Assembly: GCA_964404445.1 (NCBI GenBank)
Contig: CAYOJW010000006.1
Location: forward strand, 62,001 to 126,000
Direction of reading: 5' to 3'
Length of the DNA stretch: 64,000 nt
Origin: UBA2336 sp964404445
Lineage (GTDB): Bacteria > Bacteroidota > Bacteroidia > Cytophagales > Cyclobacteriaceae
Positions 23,302-33,302 of this stretch are shown here, piece after piece (position 1 is the first letter of the stretch; each line of letters opens with the position of its first letter). A program made the translations under genes and the position numbers. The notes under the pieces were generated by a model that worked only from the letters and a program-made list of their open reading frames with translations, ran no database searches and was not told the DNA's origin.

Positions 23302-26300
23302 ATGAAAAACCTCTCCTGGAAAGTAATTGCTTCGGCCGTGTTAGGCGTTGCGGTAATTGGTTTTGGTATTTATTTTCTGGCTGGCAAAAGTAAAAAGCCG
23401 GTTCCCAATTTTATTAACCCGGCTTTTGGCGAATACATTTCGTCTTACACGGCCGGGGTCGTTCCCTCTGGTTCAACCATCCGTATTATGATGGCGAATG
23501 CCGTGGCCGACTCGTCTATGGTAGGCAAAGAGAGCAACGCCAAATTGTTTGACTTTAGTCCGGCCATAAAAGGTAAACTTTATTGGCTTGATGCCCGCAC
23601 GGCAGAGTTCCGCCCCGAGGCACGGTTAACATCCGGACAGGTGTACGAGGCTAATTTTAATTTAGCCAAGCTGATGACCGTTCCGGACGACCTGAAAAAT
23701 TTCAAGTTCTCGTTTCAGGTTATCCCGCAGAACTACGAAACATCTGTTGATAACATCAAACCATACATCAAAACAGAATTAACCCGACAAAAGATTGAAG
23801 GTGTTTTAACCACGGCCGACTTTGCCGATCAGGCCATCATCGAAAAAATGGTAGAGGCCAAACAAGAAAGTAATTCGTTAAAGATTACGTGGGTTCACGG
23901 TGCCGATGGCCGCCAGCACAACTTTGTGATTGAAGATGTTGCCCGGAAAGATAAAGCCAGCACGGTAAAACTATCCATTAATGGAAGTCCGTTAGGTGTA
24001 AGCCATGACGATGAACGCGAAGTAGAGATTGCCGCGTTGGGCGATTTTAAATTAGTGAACGCCAAAGTTGTTCAAAACCCAACACAATATGTTGTCCTTC
24101 AGTTTTCCGATCCGCTGAAAGAAAAACAAGAGTTGCGCGGGCTGATCTCAATTCCCGGATTAAGCACACTTGATTTCGATATTCACGATAACGAAATATG
24201 GGTGTATCCTTCTGCACGCCAGGCGGGCAGTAAAACAATCAGTATCGAACCGGGCGTGCGCAACATACTCGATTATAAAATGACGAAAGAAACTTCGTGG
24301 GAAGTATTATTCGAGCAATTGAAACCCGAAGTGCGCATAACCGGCAAGGGTGTTATCCTGCCCTCAACCGATGGCTTGGTGCTTCCGTTTGAAGCGGTAA
24401 ACCTGAAATCTGTTGATGTAGAAATCACCCGCATCTATGAAAACAATGTTCTTCAGTTTTTACAGATCAACAGTCTTTCGGGCTCGCAGGAAGTAAGGCG
24501 TGTCGGAAAAGTAATCTTAAAGAAAAACATCGCACTCGATAACTCCGGTGTAACCGATCTGGGCAAATGGAACCGCTTTACGTTAGACATCGCCTCGCTG
24601 ATCAACAGCGAACCGGGCGCTATCTACCAGGTAAAATTCAGTTTTAAAAAAGGATATGCCGTATATGTGTGCGATTCGGACGAAGCGGCAGATGACAACC
24701 TGCAACATCCGATAGCTATCGGATTTGAAACCGACTATGAAGAAACGTACTACAATGGTGATGATGATTACAGCGACTATTATTACGATGACTATTATTA
24801 CTACGATGATTACGACTGGGAACAGCGCAATAATCCGTGCCACAATTCGTACTATACTTCGAGCCGTCACGTAAGGCGTAACATTCTCGCGTCTGATCTC
24901 GGGTTGCTTGCCAAGAGCGGAGCCGATGGCCACACCCTTGTTTTTGTTACCGATCTGAAAACCACAAAACCATTATCGGGCATACAGGTTGAACTGTACG
25001 ATTACCAGCAACAGATCATGTCAACCATCACTACCGACAGCGAAGGCAAAGCCGAAGTCAACACAAAAGATAAACCCTTTGTGCTGGTAGCGAAACATGG
25101 CGCTCAACGCGGATATTTAACCTTGCAGGATGGCAACTCGCTTTCGCTGAGTAGTTTCGATGTATCGGGCGAATATGTAAATCGCGGTCTGAAAGGATTT
25201 TTATATGGCGAACGCGGTGTGTGGCGCCCGGGCGATACGCTGCACCTGTCGTTTATCCTCGAAGATAAAGCCAAAACATTGCCGGCTTCACATCCGGTAG
25301 TGTTCGAACTGCAAAATCCGCAGGGGCAGGTAGTGAACAAATTGGTTCGCTCATCTTCTGAAAACGGGTTCTATAATTTTACAACAGCGACCGCTGCCGA
25401 TGCACCTACCGGTAACTGGACTGCCCGCATTAAAGTTGGCGGTACAGAATTTACACGACCTGTTAAAATTGAAACGGTAAAACCCAACCGGTTAAAAATC
25501 AATCTTGATTTCGGTGCCGAACGTTTAACATCATCGGATGTAACGGGTAACCTCGAAGTAAAATGGCTGCACGGTGCACCCGGCCGAAACCTGAAGGCTG
25601 AGTTTGATGTGATGCTCACCAAAGTACCCACAATATTTAAAAAATATCCTGATTACATCTTTGAAGACCCTTCACGTCAGTTTTACAGCGAAACTGTTCC
25701 GGTATTTTCAGGCTCGACCGATGCCGAAGGAAAAGCGCGGATCAATGCCTCGTTAGATGCCTCGTATGCCGCCCCCGGATTTTTAAATGCTGTGTTTAAA
25801 GGCAAAGTATATGAAGAGAGCGGCAACTTCAGTACCGACCGTATCAGTTTACCATACTCGCCTTACGATGCGTACGTGGGTATTAAATTACCGCAGGGCG
25901 AAAAATATACAGGCATTTTATATTCCGATTCAACGCACCGTGTTGATGTGGCCACACTCGATGTTGATGGCAACGGCTTATCGAAAAAAATAGAGATAAG
26001 CATTTATAAACTCGATTGGCGCTGGTGGTGGGATAATTCGTACGATAACCTCGCCAACTATGTAACGGGTACATCATCGAAAATTGTAAAAAGCGGTGTG
26101 GTTACGACCGTCAACGGAAAAGGTTCGTGGAATTTCCAGATTAAAGGCGATTACGGCCGCTACTTTGTACGCGCGTGCGATCCGCAGTCGGATCACTGCA
26201 CGGGCAAAATTATTTATGTAGATGAACCCGGCTGGTACAGCCGTGCACGCAGTAACGACAACAAAGGAGGGGCAACGATGTTATCGTTTACGTCCGACAA

Positions 26301-28899
26301 GCCATCGTATAACATGGGCGAAAACGTTACACTTACCATTCCCGGAAGCGGTGAAGGCCGTGCGCTTGTAAGCATTGAAAGCGGAAGCAAAGTGATTAAA
26401 ACGTATTGGGTTGAAACCAGGAAAGGCGAAAACAAATTCAGTTTTACGGCCACATCGGAAATGACCCCTAACGTATATGCGCACGTTACGCTGTTACAAC
26501 CGCACGCACAAACCGTAAACGATTTGCCGATACGCCTGTACGGTGTTACATCCATTGGCGTAGAAGACCCCGGTACACACTTAGAGCCTGAAATTACCAT
26601 GCCCGATGTACTTGAGCCGGGCGAAAAAGTAACGATCAAAATTTCTGAAAAATCGAAACGTAAGATGACTTACACCCTTGCGATGGTCGATGAGGGGTTG
26701 TTGGACATTACGAAGTTTAAAACACCCGATGCGTGGAACAGGTTTTACGCACGCGAAGCGCTGGGTGTGCGCACGTGGGATGTATATGATAACGTGATGG
26801 GTGCATTCGGTTCGCGTCTCGAACGCTTACTGGCTGTTGGTGGCGATGCCGAACTGGCAGCGAAAGAAGACGATCCGCGTGCAAACCGATTTAAACCGGT
26901 GGTAAAATATTTTGGTCCGTTTACTATTAACAAAGGCGAAACCAAATCGCATACGTTCACTATGCCACAATACATTGGTTCGGTTAAAACGATGGTTGTG
27001 GCCGGTTACGAGGGTGCGTACGGAAAAGCCGAGAAGGCTACACCGGTGCGCAAGCCGTTAATGGTACTGGCAACGCTGCCGCGTGTGCTTGGCCCCGAAG
27101 AAACATTGAAACTTCCGGTAACCTTGTTTACGCAAGAGAAGAGTATTAAAAATGTGAAGATCGATGTAAAAATCAGCGGCCCTGTTTCGGTGGTGGGTTC
27201 GGCCAGCAAATCGGTAACGATGAGCCCGGCCGGTGACATGACTGTTGATTTTGATTTAGCCGTTAAGCCTGAAGTGGGTATCGCGAAAGTTGAGGTAACG
27301 GCTTCGTCTGGCAATTTTAACGGAACAGATGTTATTGAAATAGAAATCCGCAATCCAAACCTTCCGGTAACGAAAGTAACCGAGGCTATGGTAAATGCCG
27401 GTAAAACGTGGGAGTCGGCCGTTGCTCCGTTCGGAATATCAGGAACCAATTCGGCCGTGTTGGAAGTATCGTCAATGCCTCCGATTGATCTGGGCAGACG
27501 ATTGCAATACCTGATGAGTTATCCGTACGGATGTATCGAGCAAACTACTTCGGCTGTATTTCCGCAGCTTTACCTCGGTCAGGTTAAGGTGATGACCGAA
27601 ATTGAAAACCTGAAAGTGCAGCGCAATGTTACGGCCGGTATCGAACGGTTAAAATCGTTTGTAACGCATGATGGCGGCTTTGCCTACTGGCCGGGACATA
27701 CTTCGGCCGATGAGTGGGGCACATCGTATGGCGGACATTTTATGATCGAAGCCGAAACAAAAGGCTACTTTGTTCCTGCCGATATGATTAAACGCTGGAA
27801 GAAATACCAGAAGAACAAAGCATTGGAGTGGCGAAAAAACACCACGTATTACAATACCGATCTGATGCAGGCGTACCGGTTATATACGCTGGCGCTTTCG
27901 GGTTCGCCCGAACTGGGTGCGATGAACCGCCTCCGCGAAAGCGGAAACCTCAGCTCAACGGCCATGTGGATGTTAGCCGCAGCGTATGCAAAGGCCGGTC
28001 AGGCCGAAGCCGCCAAAAAGATGGTGGCCGACTTGCCGTTGGCTGTTAAACCTTATCGCGAATTGTGGTACACGTACGGATCAGACATCCGCGACAAAGC
28101 CTTTATTTTGGAAACCCTCGGATTGTTAGGCGACCGCGCAAAAGGATTTGAGGTGTTGAAAGAACTTTCGACAGTGTTGAGCAATGCTAACCATTGGATG
28201 AGCACGCAGGAAGTTGCGTATTGCTTAAAGGCTGTTTCGGCATTTGCCGGAACTGAAAAAGGGCAGTTGAAATACGCCTACACACTCAACAATGGTAAAA
28301 CTGTTTCGGTAGGTTCTGAACTGCCGGTATCGCAGGTAACCGTACCGGTTGACGGGGTGAAGAAAGGCAGTGTAAAAGTTGTGAGCGAAAGCAATGCTCC
28401 GTTGTATGCACGCCTGATCATGGAGGGAACTCCGGCACGCGGCAATGAAGAAGATGCGCAGGCCAACCTCAGCATTCAGGTAGTATATAAATCCGGTAAG
28501 GGCTTAACCATCGATCCGGCAAGGTTAGAACAAGGGCAGGAGTTTTATGCCGAGGTTACGGTTACGCATCCGGGTGTGCGCGATGGATATTACAACATGG
28601 CATTAGCTCAGGTGTTCCCGTCAGGGTGGGAAATTAACAATGCCCGCATTAACGATGATCAAAGCGCGATAAGTTCAGGCAACTTTACGTACCAGGACAT
28701 CCGCGATGATCGCGTTTATACCTTCTTCAACCTATGGCGTGGCGAAACCAAAGTGTTCCGCGTAAGCTTAACGGCTACATACTCCGGCACGTATTATTTA
28801 CCGGCCACGAGTTGCGAAGCCATGTACGACAAGAGTATTTACGCCCGTAAGAAAGGGCAGGTGGTTGAGGTAACGAAAGCGAATGTGGTTCAGCCTTAA
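23302..28899 (+). CDS. alpha-2-macroglobulin family protein
   Basis: A 1865-residue periplasmic protease trap. Residues 8-28 are an uncleaved-looking membrane anchor (no lipobox Cys). MG-type beta domains follow; the MG2-like block with LYGERGVWRPGDTLHLSF is at about 635-650. The thioester motif is intact at Cys1411-Ile-Glu-Gln1414 in YPYGCIEQTTS, with the helical thioester domain after it. An odd Tyr/Asp-rich low-complexity stretch (about 475-510, DDYSDYYYDDYYYYDDYD) is inserted between domains. Bacterial members are usually paired with PBP1C; here pbpC is about 2 kb downstream on the same strand. Confidence 0.93.
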   Translation: MKNLSWKVIASAVLGVAVIGFGIYFLAGKSKKPVPNFINPAFGEYISSYTAGVVPSGSTIRIMMANAVADSSMVGKESNAKLFDFSPAIKGKLYWLDARTAEFRPEARLTSGQVYEANFNLAKLMTVPDDLKNFKFSFQVIPQNYETSVDNIKPYIKTELTRQKIEGVLTTADFADQAIIEKMVEAKQESNSLKITWVHGADGRQHNFVIEDVARKDKASTVKLSINGSPLGVSHDDEREVEIAALGDFKLVNAKVVQNPTQYVVLQFSDPLKEKQELRGLISIPGLSTLDFDIHDNEIWVYPSARQAGSKTISIEPGVRNILDYKMTKETSWEVLFEQLKPEVRITGKGVILPSTDGLVLPFEAVNLKSVDVEITRIYENNVLQFLQINSLSGSQEVRRVGKVILKKNIALDNSGVTDLGKWNRFTLDIASLINSEPGAIYQVKFSFKKGYAVYVCDSDEAADDNLQHPIAIGFETDYEETYYNGDDDYSDYYYDDYYYYDDYDWEQRNNPCHNSYYTSSRHVRRNILASDLGLLAKSGADGHTLVFVTDLKTTKPLSGIQVELYDYQQQIMSTITTDSEGKAEVNTKDKPFVLVAKHGAQRGYLTLQDGNSLSLSSFDVSGEYVNRGLKGFLYGERGVWRPGDTLHLSFILEDKAKTLPASHPVVFELQNPQGQVVNKLVRSSSENGFYNFTTATAADAPTGNWTARIKVGGTEFTRPVKIETVKPNRLKINLDFGAERLTSSDVTGNLEVKWLHGAPGRNLKAEFDVMLTKVPTIFKKYPDYIFEDPSRQFYSETVPVFSGSTDAEGKARINASLDASYAAPGFLNAVFKGKVYEESGNFSTDRISLPYSPYDAYVGIKLPQGEKYTGILYSDSTHRVDVATLDVDGNGLSKKIEISIYKLDWRWWWDNSYDNLANYVTGTSSKIVKSGVVTTVNGKGSWNFQIKGDYGRYFVRACDPQSDHCTGKIIYVDEPGWYSRARSNDNKGGATMLSFTSDKPSYNMGENVTLTIPGSGEGRALVSIESGSKVIKTYWVETRKGENKFSFTATSEMTPNVYAHVTLLQPHAQTVNDLPIRLYGVTSIGVEDPGTHLEPEITMPDVLEPGEKVTIKISEKSKRKMTYTLAMVDEGLLDITKFKTPDAWNRFYAREALGVRTWDVYDNVMGAFGSRLERLLAVGGDAELAAKEDDPRANRFKPVVKYFGPFTINKGETKSHTFTMPQYIGSVKTMVVAGYEGAYGKAEKATPVRKPLMVLATLPRVLGPEETLKLPVTLFTQEKSIKNVKIDVKISGPVSVVGSASKSVTMSPAGDMTVDFDLAVKPEVGIAKVEVTASSGNFNGTDVIEIEIRNPNLPVTKVTEAMVNAGKTWESAVAPFGISGTNSAVLEVSSMPPIDLGRRLQYLMSYPYGCIEQTTSAVFPQLYLGQVKVMTEIENLKVQRNVTAGIERLKSFVTHDGGFAYWPGHTSADEWGTSYGGHFMIEAETKGYFVPADMIKRWKKYQKNKALEWRKNTTYYNTDLMQAYRLYTLALSGSPELGAMNRLRESGNLSSTAMWMLAAAYAKAGQAEAAKKMVADLPLAVKPYRELWYTYGSDIRDKAFILETLGLLGDRAKGFEVLKELSTVLSNANHWMSTQEVAYCLKAVSAFAGTEKGQLKYAYTLNNGKTVSVGSELPVSQVTVPVDGVKKGSVKVVSESNAPLYARLIMEGTPARGNEEDAQANLSIQVVYKSGKGLTIDPARLEQGQEFYAEVTVTHPGVRDGYYNMALAQVFPSGWEINNARINDDQSAISSGNFTYQDIRDDRVYTFFNLWRGETKVFRVSLTATYSGTYYLPATSCEAMYDKSIYARKKGQVVEVTKANVVQP

Positions 28900-28909
28900 A
28901 CTTACTTTT

Positions 28910-28966
28910 CCCCTTCCCCCTCTCCCCAGGGAGAGGGGTGTCCGAGGAACGAGGACGGGGTGAGGG
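28910..28966. repeat. GC-rich dispersed repeat downstream of A2M
   Basis: A C-rich then G-rich block (CCCCTCTCCCCAGGGAGAGGGG at its core, stems about 10 bp) followed by GTCCGAGGAACGAGGAC, which forms a second small stem. Composition differs sharply from the AT-rich surroundings. The wording is that of a repeat found between genes in many unrelated bacteria. It may end A2M transcripts. Confidence 0.8.
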
Positions 28967-29031
28967 AATCAAGAAGTATATTTTTAAGATGAGTTATAAT
29001 TGACCTGCACCTTAAAGAAAAAGATATAAGG

Positions 29032-29643
29032 ATGAATATCTACGAATTACATAAAATGAACATTAGGGTGTTTTACATAATCATAATGGTTCTAATAGGT
29101 TGTTCAGCTAACAAAAAAACTGAAGAATCGACAGATTCATTAGGGGTAATTTCCCAAAATTCAACGCGGATTCCAGAAACGCATGACGCTTCAGATATTG
29201 ATGATAATGACTGCGTCTTCAATAACGACTTCAAAGGATTAACAACGGAGTGGCTTAGTGAATTAAACATAGTTGACTTTATCTGGCGCGAAGACCTTCA
29301 TGGAGCGTTAATTCCCAAAGGGCAGGATACTACTTTTCTTTCTCGAGGAGGGTGTCATCATTTTGGGACATCTGTTGAGTTGTGGATACGAACAAAAGTT
29401 CCTGATATTAGTGATTCAATATTTTGGGTATCAAAGGCACTGGAACTAACTGATAACTACAAACTGGATGATTATTCTGATATGATTCGGAAAGGTAAAT
29501 TGGATAAATTTCATAGTGATGAAAATAGTGTTACCTATGAAGTTCACCCGGATAGTCAAACTGATAATCTTGTTTATGGAGGAATTAATATTGTTTCAGA
29601 GAAGGGTTATGTAAGACTCAGTATCAGTAAATATTTTAATTAG
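29032..29643 (+). CDS. putative lipoprotein, unrecognised
   Basis: A 203-residue protein. Its hydrophobic N-terminus ends in VLIGCSAN, a good lipobox (LIGC); the ATG at 29056 (MNIRVFY) is an equally good start. The mature part is polar, with Thr/Ser-rich linker then GGCHHFGTSVELWIRTKVPD and a C-terminal strand-rich region (ENSVTYEVHPDSQ). No family recognised. It is AT-richer than A2M and pbpC on either side. Confidence 0.7.
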   Translation: MNIYELHKMNIRVFYIIIMVLIGCSANKKTEESTDSLGVISQNSTRIPETHDASDIDDNDCVFNNDFKGLTTEWLSELNIVDFIWREDLHGALIPKGQDTTFLSRGGCHHFGTSVELWIRTKVPDISDSIFWVSKALELTDNYKLDDYSDMIRKGKLDKFHSDENSVTYEVHPDSQTDNLVYGGINIVSEKGYVRLSISKYFN

Positions 29644-29731
29644 CAATAGTATAGTTGCTGTACATCGTGAAGGTGTAGGACAACTAAATTGATTTTTATG
29701 ATCTAATCTAAAATTGGATGGAATTTTAGGA

Positions 29732-30325
29732 CTAATTAGAATCTGATTGCTTAACCCAAAGGTCGTTATTTATTTGCAATGCAATGAGTCCTTCATCTTT
29801 GCCGTAAATAATTTTAAATACTCCAGAACAATAGTTACATGATGAAATCAATACATCATTATATGTTTTGTTGTTAATGATATACGATGATTCGTACGTG
29901 CCTGACGATTGGTTACTAACAATTCTGTTTTCATTTTCTTTGAACATCAATTCATGATTGTCACTCTCTATACTAAGCCTGGTCTTGAAATCAATTTTAA
30001 GAAAAATAGAATCAGTAAATAAACTGCTTGTTAAAGCGGCTTTTATGGTTTCCATTTTCCCATTGGGACATTCATCTCCTCTGAAGAAGGTTTCGGTTTC
30101 TTCAATGTAGGCAGAAACAAACACGGTGTCTGAGATTGTATTGAGATCAAAGATTATTTTTTCACCTCCTTCGTATGGAATCCATCGCCTTGTTTCATTT
30201 GTTAGTTTATTAAACGGGTTTTTATCGAAAGGGCATCCGAAAAATATTAAATTACAGGAAATGAGTTGCCCTAATGCTAATAAAGCAAGAATTGTTAGTA
30301 ATGTCTTTGTTGAAGGTGTACTCAC
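29732..30325 (-). CDS. putative lipoprotein, unrecognised
   Basis: A 197-residue protein on the strand opposite its neighbours. The signal segment ends in GQLISCNLIF, a lipobox with Cys24. Further cysteines (about positions 31, 83, and a CNYC pair near 160) may form disulfides. No family recognised. With the preceding gene it forms an AT-rich insertion between the A2M gene and the DUF4440/pbpC genes. Confidence 0.7.
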   Translation of the reverse strand: MSTPSTKTLLTILALLALGQLISCNLIFFGCPFDKNPFNKLTNETRRWIPYEGGEKIIFDLNTISDTVFVSAYIEETETFFRGDECPNGKMETIKAALTSSLFTDSIFLKIDFKTRLSIESDNHELMFKENENRIVSNQSSGTYESSYIINNKTYNDVLISSCNYCSGVFKIIYGKDEGLIALQINNDLWVKQSDSN

Positions 30326-30440
30326 TACGAAAATTGGCTCAATGTTTCGTAAATTAGCATTAATTCTTGTTTTTTATAAAGCACGAGTGTGAATCTTCCT
30401 TTTTTGTAATTTTGATACGTTCCCCAAATAATCCGAATTT

Positions 30441-30869
30441 ATGAGATTTTTCTTTTATACAGTTTATCTTCTCTTTTTTTCACTTACCACAAATGCTCAA
30501 TCATCATCTGAGAAAACCATCCTCAACCTCTCTCAAAAGAAATTTCAATGGATGGTAGAAAAACAATACGACTCGCTCGATCGTGTGCTGGACGACCGCC
30601 TGTACTTTGTGCATTCTAATGGCTGGGCAGAAACCAAGAAAGAATTTTTTGCCGACACCCAATCCGGTAAACTTATTTATACCAATATTTCAGTTACCGA
30701 AGCCTTTGTACGGCTGTACGGTACAAGCGCAGTGATTATCGGGCGCGGAAATTTTTCGGTGAGGTTAGATGGAAAAGATATGGAGTTCGATTTAAAATAC
30801 ACCGAAGTGTATGTTTATCAAAATAATCGCTGGCAGTTGGTTTCACGCCATGCTAACCGTATGCAATAA
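30441..30869 (+). CDS. SnoaL/NTF2-like protein (DUF4440), secreted
   Basis: A 142-residue protein with a signal peptide (MRFFFYTVYLLFFSLTTNAQ). The mature part has the DUF4440 pattern: an N-terminal helix (KKFQWMVEKQYDSLDRVLDDRLYFVHSNG), then TKKEFFADTQSGKL and the final strands YTEVYVYQNNRWQLVSRHANR. The fold is a cone-shaped NTF2-like barrel that binds small ligands or subunits; function unknown. A perfect -7 box TAATTTTG lies at 30407-30414. pbpC starts 15 bases after its stop. Confidence 0.85.
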   Translation: MRFFFYTVYLLFFSLTTNAQSSSEKTILNLSQKKFQWMVEKQYDSLDRVLDDRLYFVHSNGWAETKKEFFADTQSGKLIYTNISVTEAFVRLYGTSAVIIGRGNFSVRLDGKDMEFDLKYTEVYVYQNNRWQLVSRHANRMQ

Positions 30870-30884
30870 GGGGTGTTTGCACAC

Positions 30885-33236
30885 ATGAAACGCTTTTTCA
30901 GTCGCTATAAATTTTATTTCCTCGCGTTAACGTTGCTGGTAGCGTATTACTTCTGTTTGCCGCGTACATTGTTTAACGATCCGTACTCGACTGTTCTCGA
31001 AGATCACCAGGGCGAACTGCTTACCGCAGCCATTGCACGCGATGGTCAGTGGCGTTTCCCGGAACTGAACGCTGTTCCTGAAAAATTTGCCATCGCCCTA
31101 ATCGCGTACGAAGATAAACGCTTTCGGTACCATCCCGGTGTTGATGTGTTATCGCTGGGGCGTGCCATGCAACAAAACATCAGGGCAGGAAAAGTAATCA
31201 GTGGAGGCAGTACGATTGATATGCAGTTAATCCGCTTATCGCGGAAAGGAAAAGACCGTACTGTTTTTCAAAAAATAATTGAAACCCTATTGGCCACGCG
31301 CCTTCAGTTCCGGTATTCAAAAGATGAGATCATGGCGTTGTATGCCTCGCACGCTCCGTTTGGCGGAAACGTAGTAGGACTTGAAGCCGCCTGTTGGCGA
31401 TACTTTGGGCGCGAACCCGGGGCGTTGTCGTGGGCTGAGGCTGCCCTGTTGGCTGTACTACCCAACGCACCGGCATTAATCCATCCGGGTAAAAACCGCG
31501 AACGCTTGTTGCAAAAACGCAACCGGCTTTTGCTTCAGCTAAAAAATACCGATGCGATTGATTCGTTCACGTACGATCTGGCCATCCATGAACCTATTCC
31601 TGATGAACCTCATCCGCTTCCACGAATAGCGCGCCATCTGTTAACACGCGCTGTAAAGGATGGAAAAGAACAGCAAAAAATTAAAACAACCGTTCAGCTT
31701 TCGTTGCAGGAACGTGTCGAACAGATTGTTGAAGATCATCATCAACGGTTAACGGGCAACCAGATTTTTAATGCAGCCGTGCTGGTGCTCGATGTAGAAA
31801 CCGGAAACGTGTTGGCATACTCCGGTAATACCAACACGGGCGTGGCAAACGGTCGCGATGTTGATATTATTGCTGCGCCCCGCAGTACGGGCAGTATTCT
31901 TAAACCTTTTTTATATGCCGCCATGTTAGACGATGGCCGGATTCTGCCGCGAACACTCTTGCCCGATGTGCCAACTGTAATCAATGGTTTTGCTCCGAAA
32001 AATTTTACCAAAGCGTACGATGGTGCCGTACCGGCCGATCAGGCATTGATCCGTTCGCTGAATATTCCGGCTGTTCACATGCTGCGCGAGTATCGGCACG
32101 AACGGTTTTACGAAGTATTAAAAAAACAGGGCATGAGCACCCTCACGCAACCGGCCAACCACTACGGACTTGCGTTGATTTTGGGCGGAGCCGAAGGCAC
32201 GTTGTGGGATGTTACCGGCATGTATGCTTCGATGGCGCGAACGTTAAACCATTATTTCAATTATCCGGGTAAGAACCGTTACAACACGGCCGACATCCAT
32301 GCCCCGGTATATGAACAGCAACCGCAGGCCGAAGAAGTGCTCGGTGAAAATTCGGTGTTCAGCGCAGCGGCCATCCATCAAACCATGAATGCGTTGAAAG
32401 AAGTATATCGGCCGGGCGAAGAAACGGGTTGGCGGTATTTCAGAAGCTCCAAAAAAATTGCGTGGAAAACCGGTACCAGCTTTGGCTTTCGCGATGGCTG
32501 GGCTATTGGCGTTACACCGCAGTATGCCGTTGGTGTTTGGATTGGCAATGCCGATGGCGAAGGCCGCCCCGGATTAACCGGAACCGAAACGGCCGCCCCG
32601 CTGATGTTCGATATTTTTTCGCAATTACCGGGCAATGCCTGGTTTCAACTACCGTTGCCGGAGTTGGCACGGGCAATTATTTGTGCAAAAAGCGGCCAGC
32701 GTGCAACCGAATTTTGTGAGCAACGCGATACCGTTCTGATTGGTAAGGCAGGCTTGGGCACGGGAGTTTGCCCTTATCATAAACGCATTCACCTTACAGC
32801 CGATAAAAAATACAGGGTGCATAGCGGTTGCGAGGCGTTGAGCAACATGGTACACGAAAACCATTTTGTGTTGCCGCCTGTACAGGAGTATTATTATAAG
32901 GCGCACCATGTTTCGTATAAATCGTTACCGCCTTTTCGTACCGATTGTCAGGCGACATCGGCTATGCCGAACATGGAATTGATTTACCCGAAGTTAAACG
33001 CTCGTATTTTTATTCCGCGCGAGCTTGACGGAACACCGGGACGTGTTGTTTTTGAGCTGGCACACCGGCAACCTTCGGCAACGGTATATTGGCATTTAGA
33101 TGGTGAGTTTATCGGTGAAACCAAACGCATTCATCATATAGAACTTAACTCGGCAGCGGGCAGGCACACACTCACGTTAGTCGATCACGCGGGCGAAACG
33201 CTTGAGCGCACGTTCGAGATTATAGCGGAGCGGTAA
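30885..33236 (+). CDS. pbpC: penicillin-binding protein 1C
   Basis: A 783-residue bifunctional peptidoglycan synthase. After a membrane anchor (about 9-25), the GT51 glycosyltransferase has catalytic Glu76 in AYEDKRFRYHPG, with GGSTIDMQL and the GRLEAA-like VVGLEAACWRYFG. The transpeptidase has SxxK at Ser337-Ile-Leu-Lys340 (PRSTGSILKP), SLN in RSLNIPAVHM and KTGTS. The C-terminal 'BiPBP_C' beta domain ends the protein, as in PBP1C. The ATG 30885 is preferred to a GTG 12 bases earlier. PBP1C with A2M is a classic pair, thought to repair the wall after protease attack. Confidence 0.95.
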   Translation: MKRFFSRYKFYFLALTLLVAYYFCLPRTLFNDPYSTVLEDHQGELLTAAIARDGQWRFPELNAVPEKFAIALIAYEDKRFRYHPGVDVLSLGRAMQQNIRAGKVISGGSTIDMQLIRLSRKGKDRTVFQKIIETLLATRLQFRYSKDEIMALYASHAPFGGNVVGLEAACWRYFGREPGALSWAEAALLAVLPNAPALIHPGKNRERLLQKRNRLLLQLKNTDAIDSFTYDLAIHEPIPDEPHPLPRIARHLLTRAVKDGKEQQKIKTTVQLSLQERVEQIVEDHHQRLTGNQIFNAAVLVLDVETGNVLAYSGNTNTGVANGRDVDIIAAPRSTGSILKPFLYAAMLDDGRILPRTLLPDVPTVINGFAPKNFTKAYDGAVPADQALIRSLNIPAVHMLREYRHERFYEVLKKQGMSTLTQPANHYGLALILGGAEGTLWDVTGMYASMARTLNHYFNYPGKNRYNTADIHAPVYEQQPQAEEVLGENSVFSAAAIHQTMNALKEVYRPGEETGWRYFRSSKKIAWKTGTSFGFRDGWAIGVTPQYAVGVWIGNADGEGRPGLTGTETAAPLMFDIFSQLPGNAWFQLPLPELARAIICAKSGQRATEFCEQRDTVLIGKAGLGTGVCPYHKRIHLTADKKYRVHSGCEALSNMVHENHFVLPPVQEYYYKAHHVSYKSLPPFRTDCQATSAMPNMELIYPKLNARIFIPRELDGTPGRVVFELAHRQPSATVYWHLDGEFIGETKRIHHIELNSAAGRHTLTLVDHAGETLERTFEIIAER

Positions 33237-33302
33237 CGCAGCGGATACCTACCGAAGCATCCATTTTTAAAAAACCATTACCTTTATGTGAATTTTAGAT
33301 AT

